This document shows positions 8,736 through 18,608 of a DNA stretch of 64,000 nt, in pieces. The DNA is from Clostridium kluyveri (GTDB taxonomy: Bacteria > Bacillota > Clostridia > Clostridiales > Clostridiaceae): positions 372,001 through 436,000 of the forward strand of contig NZ_CP018335.1 in the NCBI RefSeq assembly GCF_001902295.1. Reading direction: 5' to 3'. Each line of letters begins with the position of its first letter. The stretch's first letter is position 1. Both the position numbers and the translations under genes were made by a program. The notes beneath the pieces were generated by a model. The model made no database searches and was not told where the DNA came from. It was given only the letters and a program-made list of their open reading frames with translations.

Positions 8736-11700
8736 ATGGAAGATAACAGGTGGATTATAAATAAGGCGGGACTTTTAAATTTTTGGTACTATGATGAGGA
8801 AGAGTTTGATTTTTCAGATGGTAAGCTTCTTTTAAGGGGTTCAAATGGCTCTGGCAAGTCAGTTACCATGCAGAGTTTTATTCCACTTCTTTTAGATGGA
8901 AATAAAAGTCCTGAAAGATTAGATCCATTTGGGTCCAAGGCCAGAAAAATAGAAAATTATCTACTTGGCGATGAAGATAGCGGAAAAGATGAATCCATTG
9001 GATATATCTATATGGAATTTAAAAAGAGAAAAACAGAAAATTATATGACCATAGGCATGGGATTCAAAGCTTCAAGAGGAAAGGCACTTAAGTCATGGGG
9101 CTTTGTTATAAATGATGGAAGAAGAATAGGACAGGATATTTTTCTTTACAAGAAGTCTGGAGGAAAATTGCCTCTTACAGCCAAGGAACTTCAAAATAGG
9201 ATAGATTCAGGAGGCCAGGTAGTAGAAAGCCAGCACGGATACATGAAACTTGTTAATAACTATCTTTTTGGTTATGACAATATAGATGATTATGATGAAC
9301 TTATAAAACTTCTGGTTCAGCTCAGAACTCCCAAGCTTTCCAAGGATTTTAAACCTACAGTAAGTTATGAAATAATGGAAAATTCCCTTCAGCAGCTTTC
9401 GGAAGATGATTTGAGGCCTATGTCAGAGGCCATAGAGAATATGGATAACATAAAAAGTAGATTGGAAGAAATGAAAGAATCCAGAAAAGCGGTTAATAAA
9501 ATAAAGTCTGCCTTTGACAAATACAATAGATTCTTCATTCTGGATAAGGCTAAACTTTATATAAAATACAATAAACAATTTCAGGGTATAAAATCTGAAA
9601 AGGTAAATTGTGAAAAAGAAAAAGAAAGGGCAAGAGGAGCCCATGAGACTGCGGAAGAAGAACTAAAAAATCTTGATATGGAGAAGAATATATTAGAAGA
9701 TAAGAAAAGGGAATTGGATAAACATGACAGCATAAAAATAAGAGAAAAAATTGAAAAATTAAAACAGTATATTGAAACTCTAAGTGTACAAAAAACTCAA
9801 AAAAATGAAGTACATGAGAAAAAAAGAAGAGATGAAATTACCTTAAATAATAATATAAAAAAATTGGAGGAAGAAAAAGATATAAAGCAGGAAAAAATAG
9901 AGGATATATTAGTTGAGATGGATGAAATTTCAAGAGAAATATACTTTGATGAACAGAGTTTTTTTAAAGATGAACTAGAGAGCAATTTAAATAAAAAATA
10001 TTCCTTTAATTATGTGGAAAATAATCTGGAAAAATACATAAAAGATATAGAAAAGGCACTGGAGGCATTAAAAAAAGAGAGAATAAAGAATATAGAGTAT
10101 GATAGGGCACTTGAGGAACTTGAAAAAAGCAAACATTACAGAGAAGAAAAGCTTAAGACACTTGAGGAAACAAAAAATCTGCTTATGGAAATAAAAGAGG
10201 AATATATTGAGAAATTATATGAATGGAGAAAGAATAGCGTAGAATTTAAATTCTCAGAAGAAGGTATCGTTTCCGCAGCAAGGGCAGTAAACAATTTTGA
10301 CTATTTAAGTTCTTTTGACGATATAATTACCCTGGTGAGAAATGAATACAATAATTTTGAAAAAGAACTTGGAGGTATGAAATATAAAATTGAGATAGAA
10401 GAGGAAAATAGGAAAAAGCTGTTGAAGGAAAAAAATCAGGAAATGGAAATGTGGAAAAATAAAAAAGATCCTGAACCCGAAAGAGAAGAAAAAGTTATTG
10501 AAAATAGGAAAAAACTTCAGGAAATGAATATCCCATTTGTACCTCTTTACAAGGCAGTAGATTTTAAAGAGGATGTTCCAGATGAAATAAGAGGTAGGCT
10601 GGAAGAATCACTTATGGATATGGGGATTTTAGATGCACTTATCATTCCCAAAAAGTATGAAGATAAAGTTTTAAGTTTCAATTTGAACACTGCTGCAGAT
10701 AAATATATATTTCCACGTAATAAAAACGAGAAAAATAATATATTGAAATTTCTTAAAGCTGAAAACATTGATTTAGACGGACTTGGTTGTGAAGAGGTTA
10801 AGAATGTACTTCAGAGTATATGGGTAGATGAAAATAAAAGTGGAACTTGTGTTAATGAAAAGGGTCAATATTCCATAGGAATTATAAAAGGAAATGTAAC
10901 TCAATTTTATATGCCCAAATTTATAGGGGCAAGTGCCAGAAATAAATATAGAGAAGATATGATAAATAAGCTTTTAGATGAGATTAAGGAGATAGAAGCA
11001 CATATTTTAGTCTGTAAAGATGATATAAATAATATTGACTTAAGACTGAAAGTGCTTCAGCAGGAATTTAACAGTATTCCATCTAATAAGGATTTGTCTG
11101 AAGCTTTACATCAGCTGAAGGATGCGGATTTTAATTATGAAAAAGCCTGTGAAGATATAGAAAACAAAAATAGTATTGAGAGAAAAATATATGGAGAATT
11201 GAAGACTGTTAAAGAAAAAGTATATGAACTTACCTATAAATTAAATATCAAGACCAATGTGGAGAATTATGAAGAAGCCCTTGAAGCTTCACAGGATTAC
11301 AGGCAAAATTTATTTAAACTTGAAAAAATACACGGTGAATTTCTCCAGGCTCTAGAAAAAATAAAAATTTTCAGGGATAACCTGGAGGATGTTTTGCAGG
11401 ATATAGATAATATCATATATGATCTATCTTCAATTGAGAGAGAATTAAAAGAATCTTCTATTACCATGGAGAATTCCAGACAACAGCTTGAGCTTTCAGA
11501 CTATGAATCTGTGAAAAATCAGGTGGAACAATGTATAAGGCTTTTGGGGGAGATACCTAAAAAAATTAAGGACACTGCAAGAAAGAGTGAGAGAGAAAAG
11601 AGCATATATGAACAGCAAAATATAAAAATCACAGAAATATCTGGAGAAATAGAAAGACTTGAGAAAATTTCAGGTATATATGAAAAAGCTTTTATGGAAG

Positions 11701-12824
11701 AGCTTTCACTTGGATATATAAGTAAAAATAAGGATACTAAATCCTTGGAAATGGCTGTAAGTATTGTAAGGGAAATATTAGTGGGAGAGAAAAATTTAAG
11801 GGTAAGAGAAGATTATGGGAACCTCCTTTTTCAAAAATTTCAGGAAAATAATCAATATTTAAGGGAATATACTGTAAGAACCGAATATATTTTTTCAGAG
11901 GCGCTGGATGATGCGGATGAAGACTTAAATATAGCCAATGCCACAAGAAAACGGGTAGATATAATGGCGAAAGTAAGGGGCAAAGATGTAAGTTTTTATA
12001 AATTGGTTGATTTTATAGAAGAGGGTATAAGTGAAAATGAGAAACTCCTTCAAGAAGGGGACAGACAGCTTTTTGAGGATATTCTGGTAAATAACATAAG
12101 TAAAAAGATAAGAGCAAGAATATTTCACAGTGAAAAATGGGTGAAGAAAATGAATGAACTTATGGAATCTATGAATACATCCAGTGGATTATCTTTTTCA
12201 CTTAGATGGAGCAGTAAAAGGGCGGAGACTGAACAGCAGCTGGATACAAGAGAATTGGTAGAACTTTTGAAACAGGATGGAAATTTACTGAAGCCCTCGG
12301 ATTTGAATAAACTTTCAGAGCATTTCAGATCTAAAATATCAGAAGCACGAAGAATGCTGGAAGATAAAGGACAGAGTCAGACTTTTCACAGCATTATGAG
12401 AGAAATACTTGACTATAGAAAATGGTTTGAGTTCAAGCTCTATTATGTGAAAAAAGGAAGCAGCAAAAAGGAACTTACAAACAATGCTTTTTATCAATTC
12501 AGCGGAGGGGAAAAAGCCATGGCAATGTATGTACCTCTTTTTTCTGCGGTATATGCAAAATATGAAGGTGCCAGAGGTGACAGCCCTAGAATAATATCAC
12601 TGGATGAAGCTTTTGCAGGGGTGGATGAGAGAAATATAAGGGATATGTTCAGACTTTTAAACGAACTGGATTTAAATTATATAATAAATTCCCAGATATT
12701 ATGGGGAGATTATGATACTGTTCCATCTCTTTCTATATGTGAACTTTTAAGACCGGATAATGTGGAATACGTTACAGTTATGAGATATAGATGGAATGGC
12801 AGAGTAAAGGAGCTTGTGATGTAA
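8736..12824 (+). CDS. jetC: Wadjet type II SMC-like ATPase JetC (TIGR02680)
   Basis: Motor subunit of the Wadjet complex: an SMC/MukB-like ATPase of 1362 residues. The Walker A motif GSNGSGKS is at residues 35-42. Two very long charged coiled-coil arms (about 230-560 and 730-1150) flank a hinge-like segment near residue 600-700. At the C-terminus are the ABC signature FSGGEKAMAMY (about residue 1254) and the Walker B RIISLDEAFAGVDE (about residue 1283). All catalytic elements are present, so ATP-driven loop extrusion is expected. The extreme A-richness of the coiled-coil arms reflects Lys/Glu codons. jetD starts 4 bp after the stop. Confidence 0.92.
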   Translation: MEDNRWIINKAGLLNFWYYDEEEFDFSDGKLLLRGSNGSGKSVTMQSFIPLLLDGNKSPERLDPFGSKARKIENYLLGDEDSGKDESIGYIYMEFKKRKTENYMTIGMGFKASRGKALKSWGFVINDGRRIGQDIFLYKKSGGKLPLTAKELQNRIDSGGQVVESQHGYMKLVNNYLFGYDNIDDYDELIKLLVQLRTPKLSKDFKPTVSYEIMENSLQQLSEDDLRPMSEAIENMDNIKSRLEEMKESRKAVNKIKSAFDKYNRFFILDKAKLYIKYNKQFQGIKSEKVNCEKEKERARGAHETAEEELKNLDMEKNILEDKKRELDKHDSIKIREKIEKLKQYIETLSVQKTQKNEVHEKKRRDEITLNNNIKKLEEEKDIKQEKIEDILVEMDEISREIYFDEQSFFKDELESNLNKKYSFNYVENNLEKYIKDIEKALEALKKERIKNIEYDRALEELEKSKHYREEKLKTLEETKNLLMEIKEEYIEKLYEWRKNSVEFKFSEEGIVSAARAVNNFDYLSSFDDIITLVRNEYNNFEKELGGMKYKIEIEEENRKKLLKEKNQEMEMWKNKKDPEPEREEKVIENRKKLQEMNIPFVPLYKAVDFKEDVPDEIRGRLEESLMDMGILDALIIPKKYEDKVLSFNLNTAADKYIFPRNKNEKNNILKFLKAENIDLDGLGCEEVKNVLQSIWVDENKSGTCVNEKGQYSIGIIKGNVTQFYMPKFIGASARNKYREDMINKLLDEIKEIEAHILVCKDDINNIDLRLKVLQQEFNSIPSNKDLSEALHQLKDADFNYEKACEDIENKNSIERKIYGELKTVKEKVYELTYKLNIKTNVENYEEALEASQDYRQNLFKLEKIHGEFLQALEKIKIFRDNLEDVLQDIDNIIYDLSSIERELKESSITMENSRQQLELSDYESVKNQVEQCIRLLGEIPKKIKDTARKSEREKSIYEQQNIKITEISGEIERLEKISGIYEKAFMEELSLGYISKNKDTKSLEMAVSIVREILVGEKNLRVREDYGNLLFQKFQENNQYLREYTVRTEYIFSEALDDADEDLNIANATRKRVDIMAKVRGKDVSFYKLVDFIEEGISENEKLLQEGDRQLFEDILVNNISKKIRARIFHSEKWVKKMNELMESMNTSSGLSFSLRWSSKRAETEQQLDTRELVELLKQDGNLLKPSDLNKLSEHFRSKISEARRMLEDKGQSQTFHSIMREILDYRKWFEFKLYYVKKGSSKKELTNNAFYQFSGGEKAMAMYVPLFSAVYAKYEGARGDSPRIISLDEAFAGVDERNIRDMFRLLNELDLNYIINSQILWGDYDTVPSLSICELLRPDNVEYVTVMRYRWNGRVKELVM

Positions 12825-12828
12825 TCTT

Positions 12829-14142
12829 ATGGATGAAAAATTATTGGAAGAGTGTGTTGATTATTTTAAAAACAACCCAGGTTTTAAAAGAGCATTTAAA
12901 AAGATTGAGGAAAAATATAAATCCCTGGGAGTTTTAGGTGGTACAATAAATTTAGTTAATTTAAGTGACTTTGAGAAAGATGCATTTACAGGATTTTTTA
13001 AAAAAAACTACTATAAAAAAGAAGCCTCCATTAAAGTTGAAAATTTTGTTAAAGCATTAGGTGATACAAAATTCTCCGGTGTGGATTTTAAAATTGTACT
13101 GGAGAAATATTTTAATCACAAGTTCTATTCAAAAAAAGAAGAAAAAACTCAGTATGATGAGAAAAGATACTTGTTTTATAAAGGTATCATGGATGAATTA
13201 CATGCATCACGAGGAAAACAGTGGCTCTCAATTATACTTGAAAGTGATGGAAGTGGAACAAGGTTTATAAATCAAAAATATCATGAAGACAGGGAGAATT
13301 TAAAGTATAACTTAAAAGCTGTATGCAGGGCGGTTGATATAATATCTTTTAACAGAGACAATTTAATCAGGCTTGCAGTTCTGGCATCTAGAGTAACAAA
13401 AAATCCTCACTTTTTTGACAATGATAAGGATGCAGGGAAACTCCTTGTATTTGCAATAATATTTTTTAAAAAGGTACCCTACCCTAAAAATGCAGAGGGT
13501 CTTTCAGAGTTAATGTACAGTGCAGGAATAATAAGAGATGAGGTTTCAAATTACACGCTCTGCAGTGGTATGTTGGCATACTCTGAAAAAAATGAAATAC
13601 ACAGGGGATGGCAGGGATTCTATAATAGTGGGGAACCCATACAGGTATCACTTTTTAATATAAGCAGAACCACAAGAATTGTAAGTCCCTGCAAAAAAGT
13701 GTATGTATTTGAAAATCCTACTGTTTTCACCGAGATACTTAATAGAACCCTTGAAATTAAGCCTTCTCTTATGTGCACTTTCGGTAATTTTAAACTGGCC
13801 TCTCTTATTCTAATGGACAAATTGGTGGAAAGTGGTGCTCTTATATACTATTCGGGGGATATGGACCCGGAAGGCATAATTATGGCAGATAAATTAAATC
13901 TCAGGTACGGAAAAAAGCTAATTCTATGGAGATACGATATAGAGGATTACAAGAATATAATATCAGATGTGGAGCTTGGTGAAATGAGAATAAAAAAATT
14001 ACAACTGGTGGAGAGCCCCAAGCTAAAAAAAATATGTGAAACTATAATAAATTACAAACGTGCAGCTTATCAAGAATTATTGATAGATAAATATGAAGAA
14101 GATATCAGAAAAGCGGAGATCCTCTTCAAGGATTTAAAGTGA
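12829..14142 (+). CDS. jetD: Wadjet type II nuclease subunit JetD (DUF3323/DUF2399 Toprim)
   Basis: The 437-residue protein combines an N-terminal DUF3323-like region with a C-terminal Toprim-fold DUF2399 domain. The Toprim acidic motif is visible as YYSGDMDPEGI (about residues 338-348), preceded by a conserved glutamate in YVFENPTVFTEIL. In characterised Wadjet systems JetD is the nuclease that cleaves the DNA once the JetABC motors stall on a small circle. Translation is probably coupled to jetC, from which it is separated by 4 bp. A rho-independent terminator lies about 135 bp downstream, closing the operon. Confidence 0.9.
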   Translation: MDEKLLEECVDYFKNNPGFKRAFKKIEEKYKSLGVLGGTINLVNLSDFEKDAFTGFFKKNYYKKEASIKVENFVKALGDTKFSGVDFKIVLEKYFNHKFYSKKEEKTQYDEKRYLFYKGIMDELHASRGKQWLSIILESDGSGTRFINQKYHEDRENLKYNLKAVCRAVDIISFNRDNLIRLAVLASRVTKNPHFFDNDKDAGKLLVFAIIFFKKVPYPKNAEGLSELMYSAGIIRDEVSNYTLCSGMLAYSEKNEIHRGWQGFYNSGEPIQVSLFNISRTTRIVSPCKKVYVFENPTVFTEILNRTLEIKPSLMCTFGNFKLASLILMDKLVESGALIYYSGDMDPEGIIMADKLNLRYGKKLILWRYDIEDYKNIISDVELGEMRIKKLQLVESPKLKKICETIINYKRAAYQELLIDKYEEDIRKAEILFKDLK

Positions 14143-14276
14143 TTTCTGCTTTTATTGTGGAGAAACTTACAATTGTCTTAAGTACTTATAATATGTTTGA
14201 TTATTTTATGTTTGAAATAATATTAGGATATGTAATTATTGAAAGTTTTTATAGAAGTAATGAATAGTATATTTTA

Positions 14277-14315
14277 AAAATAAAATGCATTTAATTGATG
14301 TGTTTTATTTTTTTT
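14277..14315 (+). terminator. Rho-independent terminator of the jet operon
   Basis: A 14-bp stem (arms 14277-14290 and 14298-14311, two G-U wobbles) with a 7-base loop is followed by an uninterrupted T tract to 14315. It sits in the 329-bp gap between jetD and the ECF sigma gene. The rest of that gap is featureless AT-rich DNA, presumably holding the sigma gene's promoter. Confidence 0.75.
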
Positions 14316-14471
14316 GTCCTTATGTGGCATTATAATCAAATACATGTGAGAGCAGTGTATTATTGCTGTTTTTACTTTTTCATTAATTTAAATATTTCTA
14401 TATAATTTTGTGAAATATTAATCATATTATTCGTATTAATTAGTGATAGGATAAACTGAAAGGAGCTAAAA

Positions 14472-15035
14472 ATGAAAATTAATGACGAAAATTTTTTATT
14501 AGAACTTAAGAAAAAAAATCCTATAGCTTTAGAATACATAATTAATACTTACTGCAATTTAGTTTTTAAAATCGTAATGAATGTACTTGGAAAGGATAAT
14601 TATGAAAATGCAAAAGAATGTATTAATGATGTATACCTTTTAATATGGAATAAAAGCCATTTATATAATCCTGAAAAATCTTCATTCAAAAATTGGCTTT
14701 TAGCTGTAAGTAAATATAAGGCTATAGACTATAAAAGAAGTTTGGTCAAACAGGACAACCTTCAAATAGAAGAACAAATATTAATTTCTAAAACTGATGT
14801 TGAAAATGAGTATATATCTAAAGAAAAGAAAGAAATATTGATAAAGCTTCTGCAATGTGAGCATGAGCTGGACAGAGAATTGTTTATACGAAAATACATT
14901 TTAGATGAAGATATGGGCAGCTTATGTAAAAACTTTAATTTATCAAGAGGAGCTGTTTACAATAGATTATGGCGTACTAAAAATTCACTTATAAGAAAGT
15001 TAAATATTTCAAATGAAGTGGAGGAATTAAAATGA
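14472..15035 (+). CDS. ECF-type RNA polymerase sigma factor
   Basis: A 187-residue sigma-70 family protein of the extracytoplasmic-function type. Region 2 (about residues 10-80) contains the DVYLLIWNKSHLYNPEKSSF core, and region 4 (about 130-180) has the helix-turn-helix SLCKNFNLSRGAVYNRLWR. A good AAAGGAG site precedes the ATG by 7 bases. It overlaps the next gene by 4 bp (ATGA), a translationally coupled sigma/anti-sigma arrangement. The inducing signal and target promoters are unknown; such pairs usually autoregulate. Confidence 0.88.
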   Translation: MKINDENFLLELKKKNPIALEYIINTYCNLVFKIVMNVLGKDNYENAKECINDVYLLIWNKSHLYNPEKSSFKNWLLAVSKYKAIDYKRSLVKQDNLQIEEQILISKTDVENEYISKEKKEILIKLLQCEHELDRELFIRKYILDEDMGSLCKNFNLSRGAVYNRLWRTKNSLIRKLNISNEVEELK

Positions 15036-16435
15036 AATTAAATTTAAATGAAGATGATATTTTAATGCTTTTGAATGATATTAATATAAAGGAAAATGAA
15101 TTTAGCAATGATGAGCTCAATGAAATTGAAAAGAAAAGAATCTGTAAAAATATTATTAGTAAAGTAAATTCTAAGAGAACTAAAAGTAAAAGAAATTTTA
15201 TTGCAGCAGCGGTTATTTTGTTGATAAGTATTCCAATATTCATATCACAAAAAGATGTTTTAGCTAATATGATAGAAAAACTCACTGTCATATCTGGCAT
15301 TGGAGAAGTAAAGATTTCTTCAGATACCCCAAAAATTCTTAAAAACAGCCTTAAAAAAGGCAATATAACTTTAGCTAATATGTATGTAGACAAAAGTAAA
15401 ATTGTAGTTACTTTAACCATTGAACCAGAAGAACTTAAACCCTCTTATTATATTATTAGAGACGAATATGGTAATTCCTATGAACTTAATAGGAGTGATA
15501 ATCTTGCCATGATGCCAGATAATCACATAGGTTCATATAGAGCAGAATACAATGGTAAAGTAAAAAAAGCTAATAGTTATACTTTAAGTATTATAGATAA
15601 TGATAAAAAATTTACTAAGGCAACTTTTAAACTGAAAAATTCCGATTTTAAAGAAGCCCCTAAATCAAATATATTATATACTGCAGTTAATGGAATAACT
15701 ACATTAAACGTGACTTCATTAAAAAGAGAGGGTAATATTTTAAAAGTAGATTACTATTTTACAGATAACTTACCAGACTTTAAACGTAAAAAAATAGATA
15801 AAGTTAATTGGGGAACCTTTGAAGAAGGAAAACAGTGGGGATGCAAAGAACCAATTAGTACAGAATCTATAAACAACAGTTCTATACAAAATTCCTATAT
15901 TATAATTTCTGATGAATATAATAACGCAGTATATGGACATAACAATACTAATTATTTAGATCAGGGAAATGAATCTCTATTTGATTTAAGCAAACTCACC
16001 GGCAAAAAGTTAAAATTAACTGTTCCAAAGGCAGTATATCATATTCAAAATGATTACTTGGGTAAAAATAATGATTTTAAGATAGAATTAGATGTTCCTA
16101 AATCAGGAAAAAGTATTTTAAATAAAACTGGTGAGTATAAGGGAATTAAGTATAAAATCATTAGTATTGAGCGTTTATCAGATGACAGCGTAGAATTAAT
16201 TTATAATTATATAAATGACAGCAGTGCAAAATTACAAATTTGGAATATTTACTTTGCAAGCATCACTATAGGTGGAAATGGAAGTAACTATTATAGCCGA
16301 TATAATGATAGTATTAAACATATTCTTAAAGATGAAAAAGTAATAGGTGATAAATTACAATTAAACGAAATTGATGCATCCTTTTCTTCAATTGGTCCTT
16401 TTGAAATAGAAGTAGATCCATCAATAATTAAGTAG
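15032..16435 (+). CDS. DUF4179-type membrane protein, putative anti-sigma factor
   Basis: The 467-residue protein has a short cytoplasmic N-terminus (about 1-55), a single transmembrane helix (FIAAAVILLISIPIFI, about residues 57-72) and a large extracytoplasmic domain resembling DUF4179 and its C-terminal partner domain. This topology and its 4-bp overlap with the ECF sigma gene argue that it sequesters the sigma factor and senses an envelope cue. No zinc-binding anti-sigma motif (HxxxCxxC) is present, so the binding mode is unclear. A terminator lies just downstream. Confidence 0.75.
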   Translation: MKLNLNEDDILMLLNDINIKENEFSNDELNEIEKKRICKNIISKVNSKRTKSKRNFIAAAVILLISIPIFISQKDVLANMIEKLTVISGIGEVKISSDTPKILKNSLKKGNITLANMYVDKSKIVVTLTIEPEELKPSYYIIRDEYGNSYELNRSDNLAMMPDNHIGSYRAEYNGKVKKANSYTLSIIDNDKKFTKATFKLKNSDFKEAPKSNILYTAVNGITTLNVTSLKREGNILKVDYYFTDNLPDFKRKKIDKVNWGTFEEGKQWGCKEPISTESINNSSIQNSYIIISDEYNNAVYGHNNTNYLDQGNESLFDLSKLTGKKLKLTVPKAVYHIQNDYLGKNNDFKIELDVPKSGKSILNKTGEYKGIKYKIISIERLSDDSVELIYNYINDSSAKLQIWNIYFASITIGGNGSNYYSRYNDSIKHILKDEKVIGDKLQLNEIDASFSSIGPFEIEVDPSIIK

Positions 16436-16489
16436 TTTCTATACTCATAGTTAATCCATATTTTATATAATAGATTTTAAAAAGTCTGT

Positions 16490-16555
16490 AAAGAGAGAAT
16501 CTCTTTCATGGTTCATGTGTTATACACAAGTTATGAAAGGGGTTCTTTCTTTTTT
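16490..16555 (+). terminator. Terminator of the sigma/DUF4179 operon
   Basis: Twenty-base arms (16490-16509 and 16533-16552), paired with several G-U wobbles around a 23-base loop, run into a T tract at 16550-16555. It lies 55 bp after the DUF4179 stop. The remaining 200 bp before the next gene show no clear feature. Confidence 0.65.
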
Positions 16556-16765
16556 CATCAATATATTAATCTATAATTGACTTTAATAAGTGGTATGAAA
16601 AAATAAAAATAAATTGTATAATATTTGATTAAAAGATGATTCAAAAAACTTTTGTAGAATTATAGATATAGACGATGATCAAAAGAGATAATTGAATATG
16701 CTGTGATAGAGTACCATTAAACATATATTAGATAATAAAAGCTAAATGAAAGGATGATATCAGAT

Positions 16766-17029
16766 ATGATTAAATTTAAAGAGTTAATTAAGCCTATAAT
16801 ACAAAATCCTTTAAAGTATACTGAAAGAGCATTAAGGGATATAAAAAGAACCCATCATAATGATGAGAGGCTCAGGCAGATACTTTTAAATCCAAAAAAA
16901 GTAGATATTTATGGTAAAAATACTTTTATAATTCAAGGGAGGAAGACAGCAAAAATGAAAGTTGAGATTATTGAAGGTAAGTATTTGTTAGTGCATTGGT
17001 TTGAGTATAATAAAACACTTATTATCTAA
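16766..17029 (+). CDS. Hypothetical small basic protein
   Basis: I do not recognise this 87-residue protein. It is lysine/arginine-rich in its first half (PLKYTERALRDIKRTHHNDERL) and ends with a beta-rich half (NTFIIQGRKTAKMKVEIIEG, LLVHWFEYNKTLII) that looks like a small folded domain. An ATG at 16754 is also in frame, but the AAAGGATGA sequence at 16750-16758 overlaps it and is better placed for the ATG at 16766. It is monocistronic. The protein looks intact and composition suggests a genuine gene, but no function can be given. Confidence 0.6.
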   Translation: MIKFKELIKPIIQNPLKYTERALRDIKRTHHNDERLRQILLNPKKVDIYGKNTFIIQGRKTAKMKVEIIEGKYLLVHWFEYNKTLII

Positions 17030-17189
17030 AGTGGATTGACAGTATAGTTTGTTTAAAAAGCCGAAAGAGGTCACCGTATTTTTAGAAGTTAAGAGAATTA
17101 AAGCATAGGTAACTAATTTATCCACAATATATTGAAAATATTTGAATTTGAAAAAATAAACCTGTGTAGGAAAATGAGGTTTTATATTT

Positions 17190-18125
17190 ATGAAAATAAA
17201 CAGATTATTGGCAATTATAGTTATGCTTTTAAATAGAGATAAAATATCTGCTGTGGAGTTATCACAAAAATTTGAGGTTTCCATAAGAACCATTTATAGG
17301 GATATAGATGCAATCAATATGGCAGGAATTCCGATAGCTTCAAAACAAGGAAATAATGGGGGATTCTATATCTTAGAAAACTATAAAATAAATCATCAAT
17401 TCCTCACACTGGAGGATATGATCTCCATAGTGGAAGCTTTGAAAAATATAAATGGGGTATTAAATAATAAAAATGTAGAAATTGCCATGGAAAAGATGAA
17501 GAATATAATACCGTCTAATAAGAAAAGTGAAGTTGACCTGCACTTCAAGCAAGTTTTTATAGATACACTGCCCTGGGGGTTTAAAAAATCTGAAAATGAA
17601 AATATTAAATACAAAGTTATATATAAAGCACTAAAGGAAAATAAGTGTATAAGTTTTAACTACAGAAATTCAAGGGGAGAGTATATTTTAAGAGAGACGG
17701 AACCTGTTACTCTTGTATTTAAAGGATTCTCCTGGTATATTTTTTCCTTTTGTCTTTTGAAAGGGGATTACAGAATATTTAAACTCACTAGAATGGATGG
17801 ATTGGAGATTTTAAATAGGGAAGTTTCAAGAGAAAGAATTTCCTATGGAGAATATATAAGCAGTAAAAGTACGGAAAAAAGTCCTGTAAGACTTTTACTT
17901 AAGTTTTCAGAAGAAATCAGATATAGGATACAGGATTATTTCCATGAAGAGGAGATGACATTTCTTGAAGATGGCAGTGTTATAGTAAATACGGAAGTTA
18001 TAGAAGATGGCTGGGTATATTCTATGGTGTTGAGTTATGGTGAATATGTGGAAGTGCTTGCCCCAAAACATATAAGAGAAATTATAAGAAAAAAGTGCAA
18101 AAAAATAATTGATATGTATAAATAA
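17190..18125 (+). CDS. HTH/WYL-domain transcriptional regulator (YafY family)
   Basis: The 311-residue DNA-binding regulator has an N-terminal DeoR-like helix-turn-helix (LLAIIVMLLNRDKISAVELSQKFEVSIRTIYRDIDAI, described by its first 60 residues). A WYL ligand-binding domain (about 135-220; GFSWYIFSFCLLKGDYRIFKLTRM) and a WCX-like C-terminus follow. WYL regulators often bind nucleic acids or nucleotides and sit near stress or defence genes. Here the next gene is a zinc-ribbon protein 74 bp downstream. The target is unknown, and autoregulation is likely. Confidence 0.88.
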   Translation: MKINRLLAIIVMLLNRDKISAVELSQKFEVSIRTIYRDIDAINMAGIPIASKQGNNGGFYILENYKINHQFLTLEDMISIVEALKNINGVLNNKNVEIAMEKMKNIIPSNKKSEVDLHFKQVFIDTLPWGFKKSENENIKYKVIYKALKENKCISFNYRNSRGEYILRETEPVTLVFKGFSWYIFSFCLLKGDYRIFKLTRMDGLEILNREVSRERISYGEYISSKSTEKSPVRLLLKFSEEIRYRIQDYFHEEEMTFLEDGSVIVNTEVIEDGWVYSMVLSYGEYVEVLAPKHIREIIRKKCKKIIDMYK

Positions 18126-18199
18126 ATTCAAACATGACATAATGATGGCAAAGTTCTTCTATATAATGTAGATATCAAATATGAAAGGGGAAATATATT

Positions 18200-18457
18200 A
18201 TGGAAGAGAAATATTGTCAGAGTTGTGGAATGCCTTTAAGTGAGGAATTTTATGCCAGTGAATCAGATAATAAGAAAAACTATGAATACTGCATGTACTG
18301 CTATGAAAATGGAAGTTTTAAACAGCCGAATTTAACTATGGAAGAAATGATTGAGGTTTGTATTCCTTTCATGAAAGAAAAAGGAATGGGAGAAAAGGAA
18401 GCAAGATCTCTTATGAAAAATGTTCTTCCAAATTTAAAAAGATGGAAAAAACAGTAG
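18200..18457 (+). CDS. Putative zinc-ribbon protein (zinc_ribbon_12 family)
   Basis: An 85-residue protein with an N-terminal CxxC...CxxC zinc ribbon (residues C6-QS-C9 and C32-MY-C35; EKYCQSCGMPL and YEYCMYCYENG) and a helical tail (LTMEEMIEVCIPFMKEKGM). In many Clostridia this ribbon is fused to or paired with a GyrI-like effector-binding domain; here the remnant of such a domain overlaps the 3' end in another frame. AAAGGGG precedes the ATG. The role is unknown, probably regulatory. Confidence 0.8.
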   Translation: MEEKYCQSCGMPLSEEFYASESDNKKNYEYCMYCYENGSFKQPNLTMEEMIEVCIPFMKEKGMGEKEARSLMKNVLPNLKRWKKQ

Positions 18458-18534
18458 AATATTTTGAACTTTATGATAAAAGATACAATGATAATGAAAA
18501 CCCCGAAGTGGATATATATGTGGCAGTAAAATAA
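18442..18534 (+). pseudogene. Remnant of a GyrI-like effector-binding domain (C-terminal end only)
   Basis: In a frame shifted from the zinc-ribbon gene and overlapping its last codons, 30 residues read EYFELYDKRYNDNENPEVDI then YVAVK and a stop. This closely resembles the last strand of GyrI-like/AraC effector-binding domains (consensus FELYDERF...SEVDIYIPIK). The rest of the domain, roughly 120 residues, is absent. The best explanation is an internal deletion that joined the zinc ribbon to the end of its former fusion partner or neighbour. Confidence 0.6.
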
Positions 18535-18608
18535 TTTAAGAGAAGGATATTTTGATACAGAATAGTATTTACATAAAATAGATATGTAAAAAATATTTCA
18601 TATATCTA

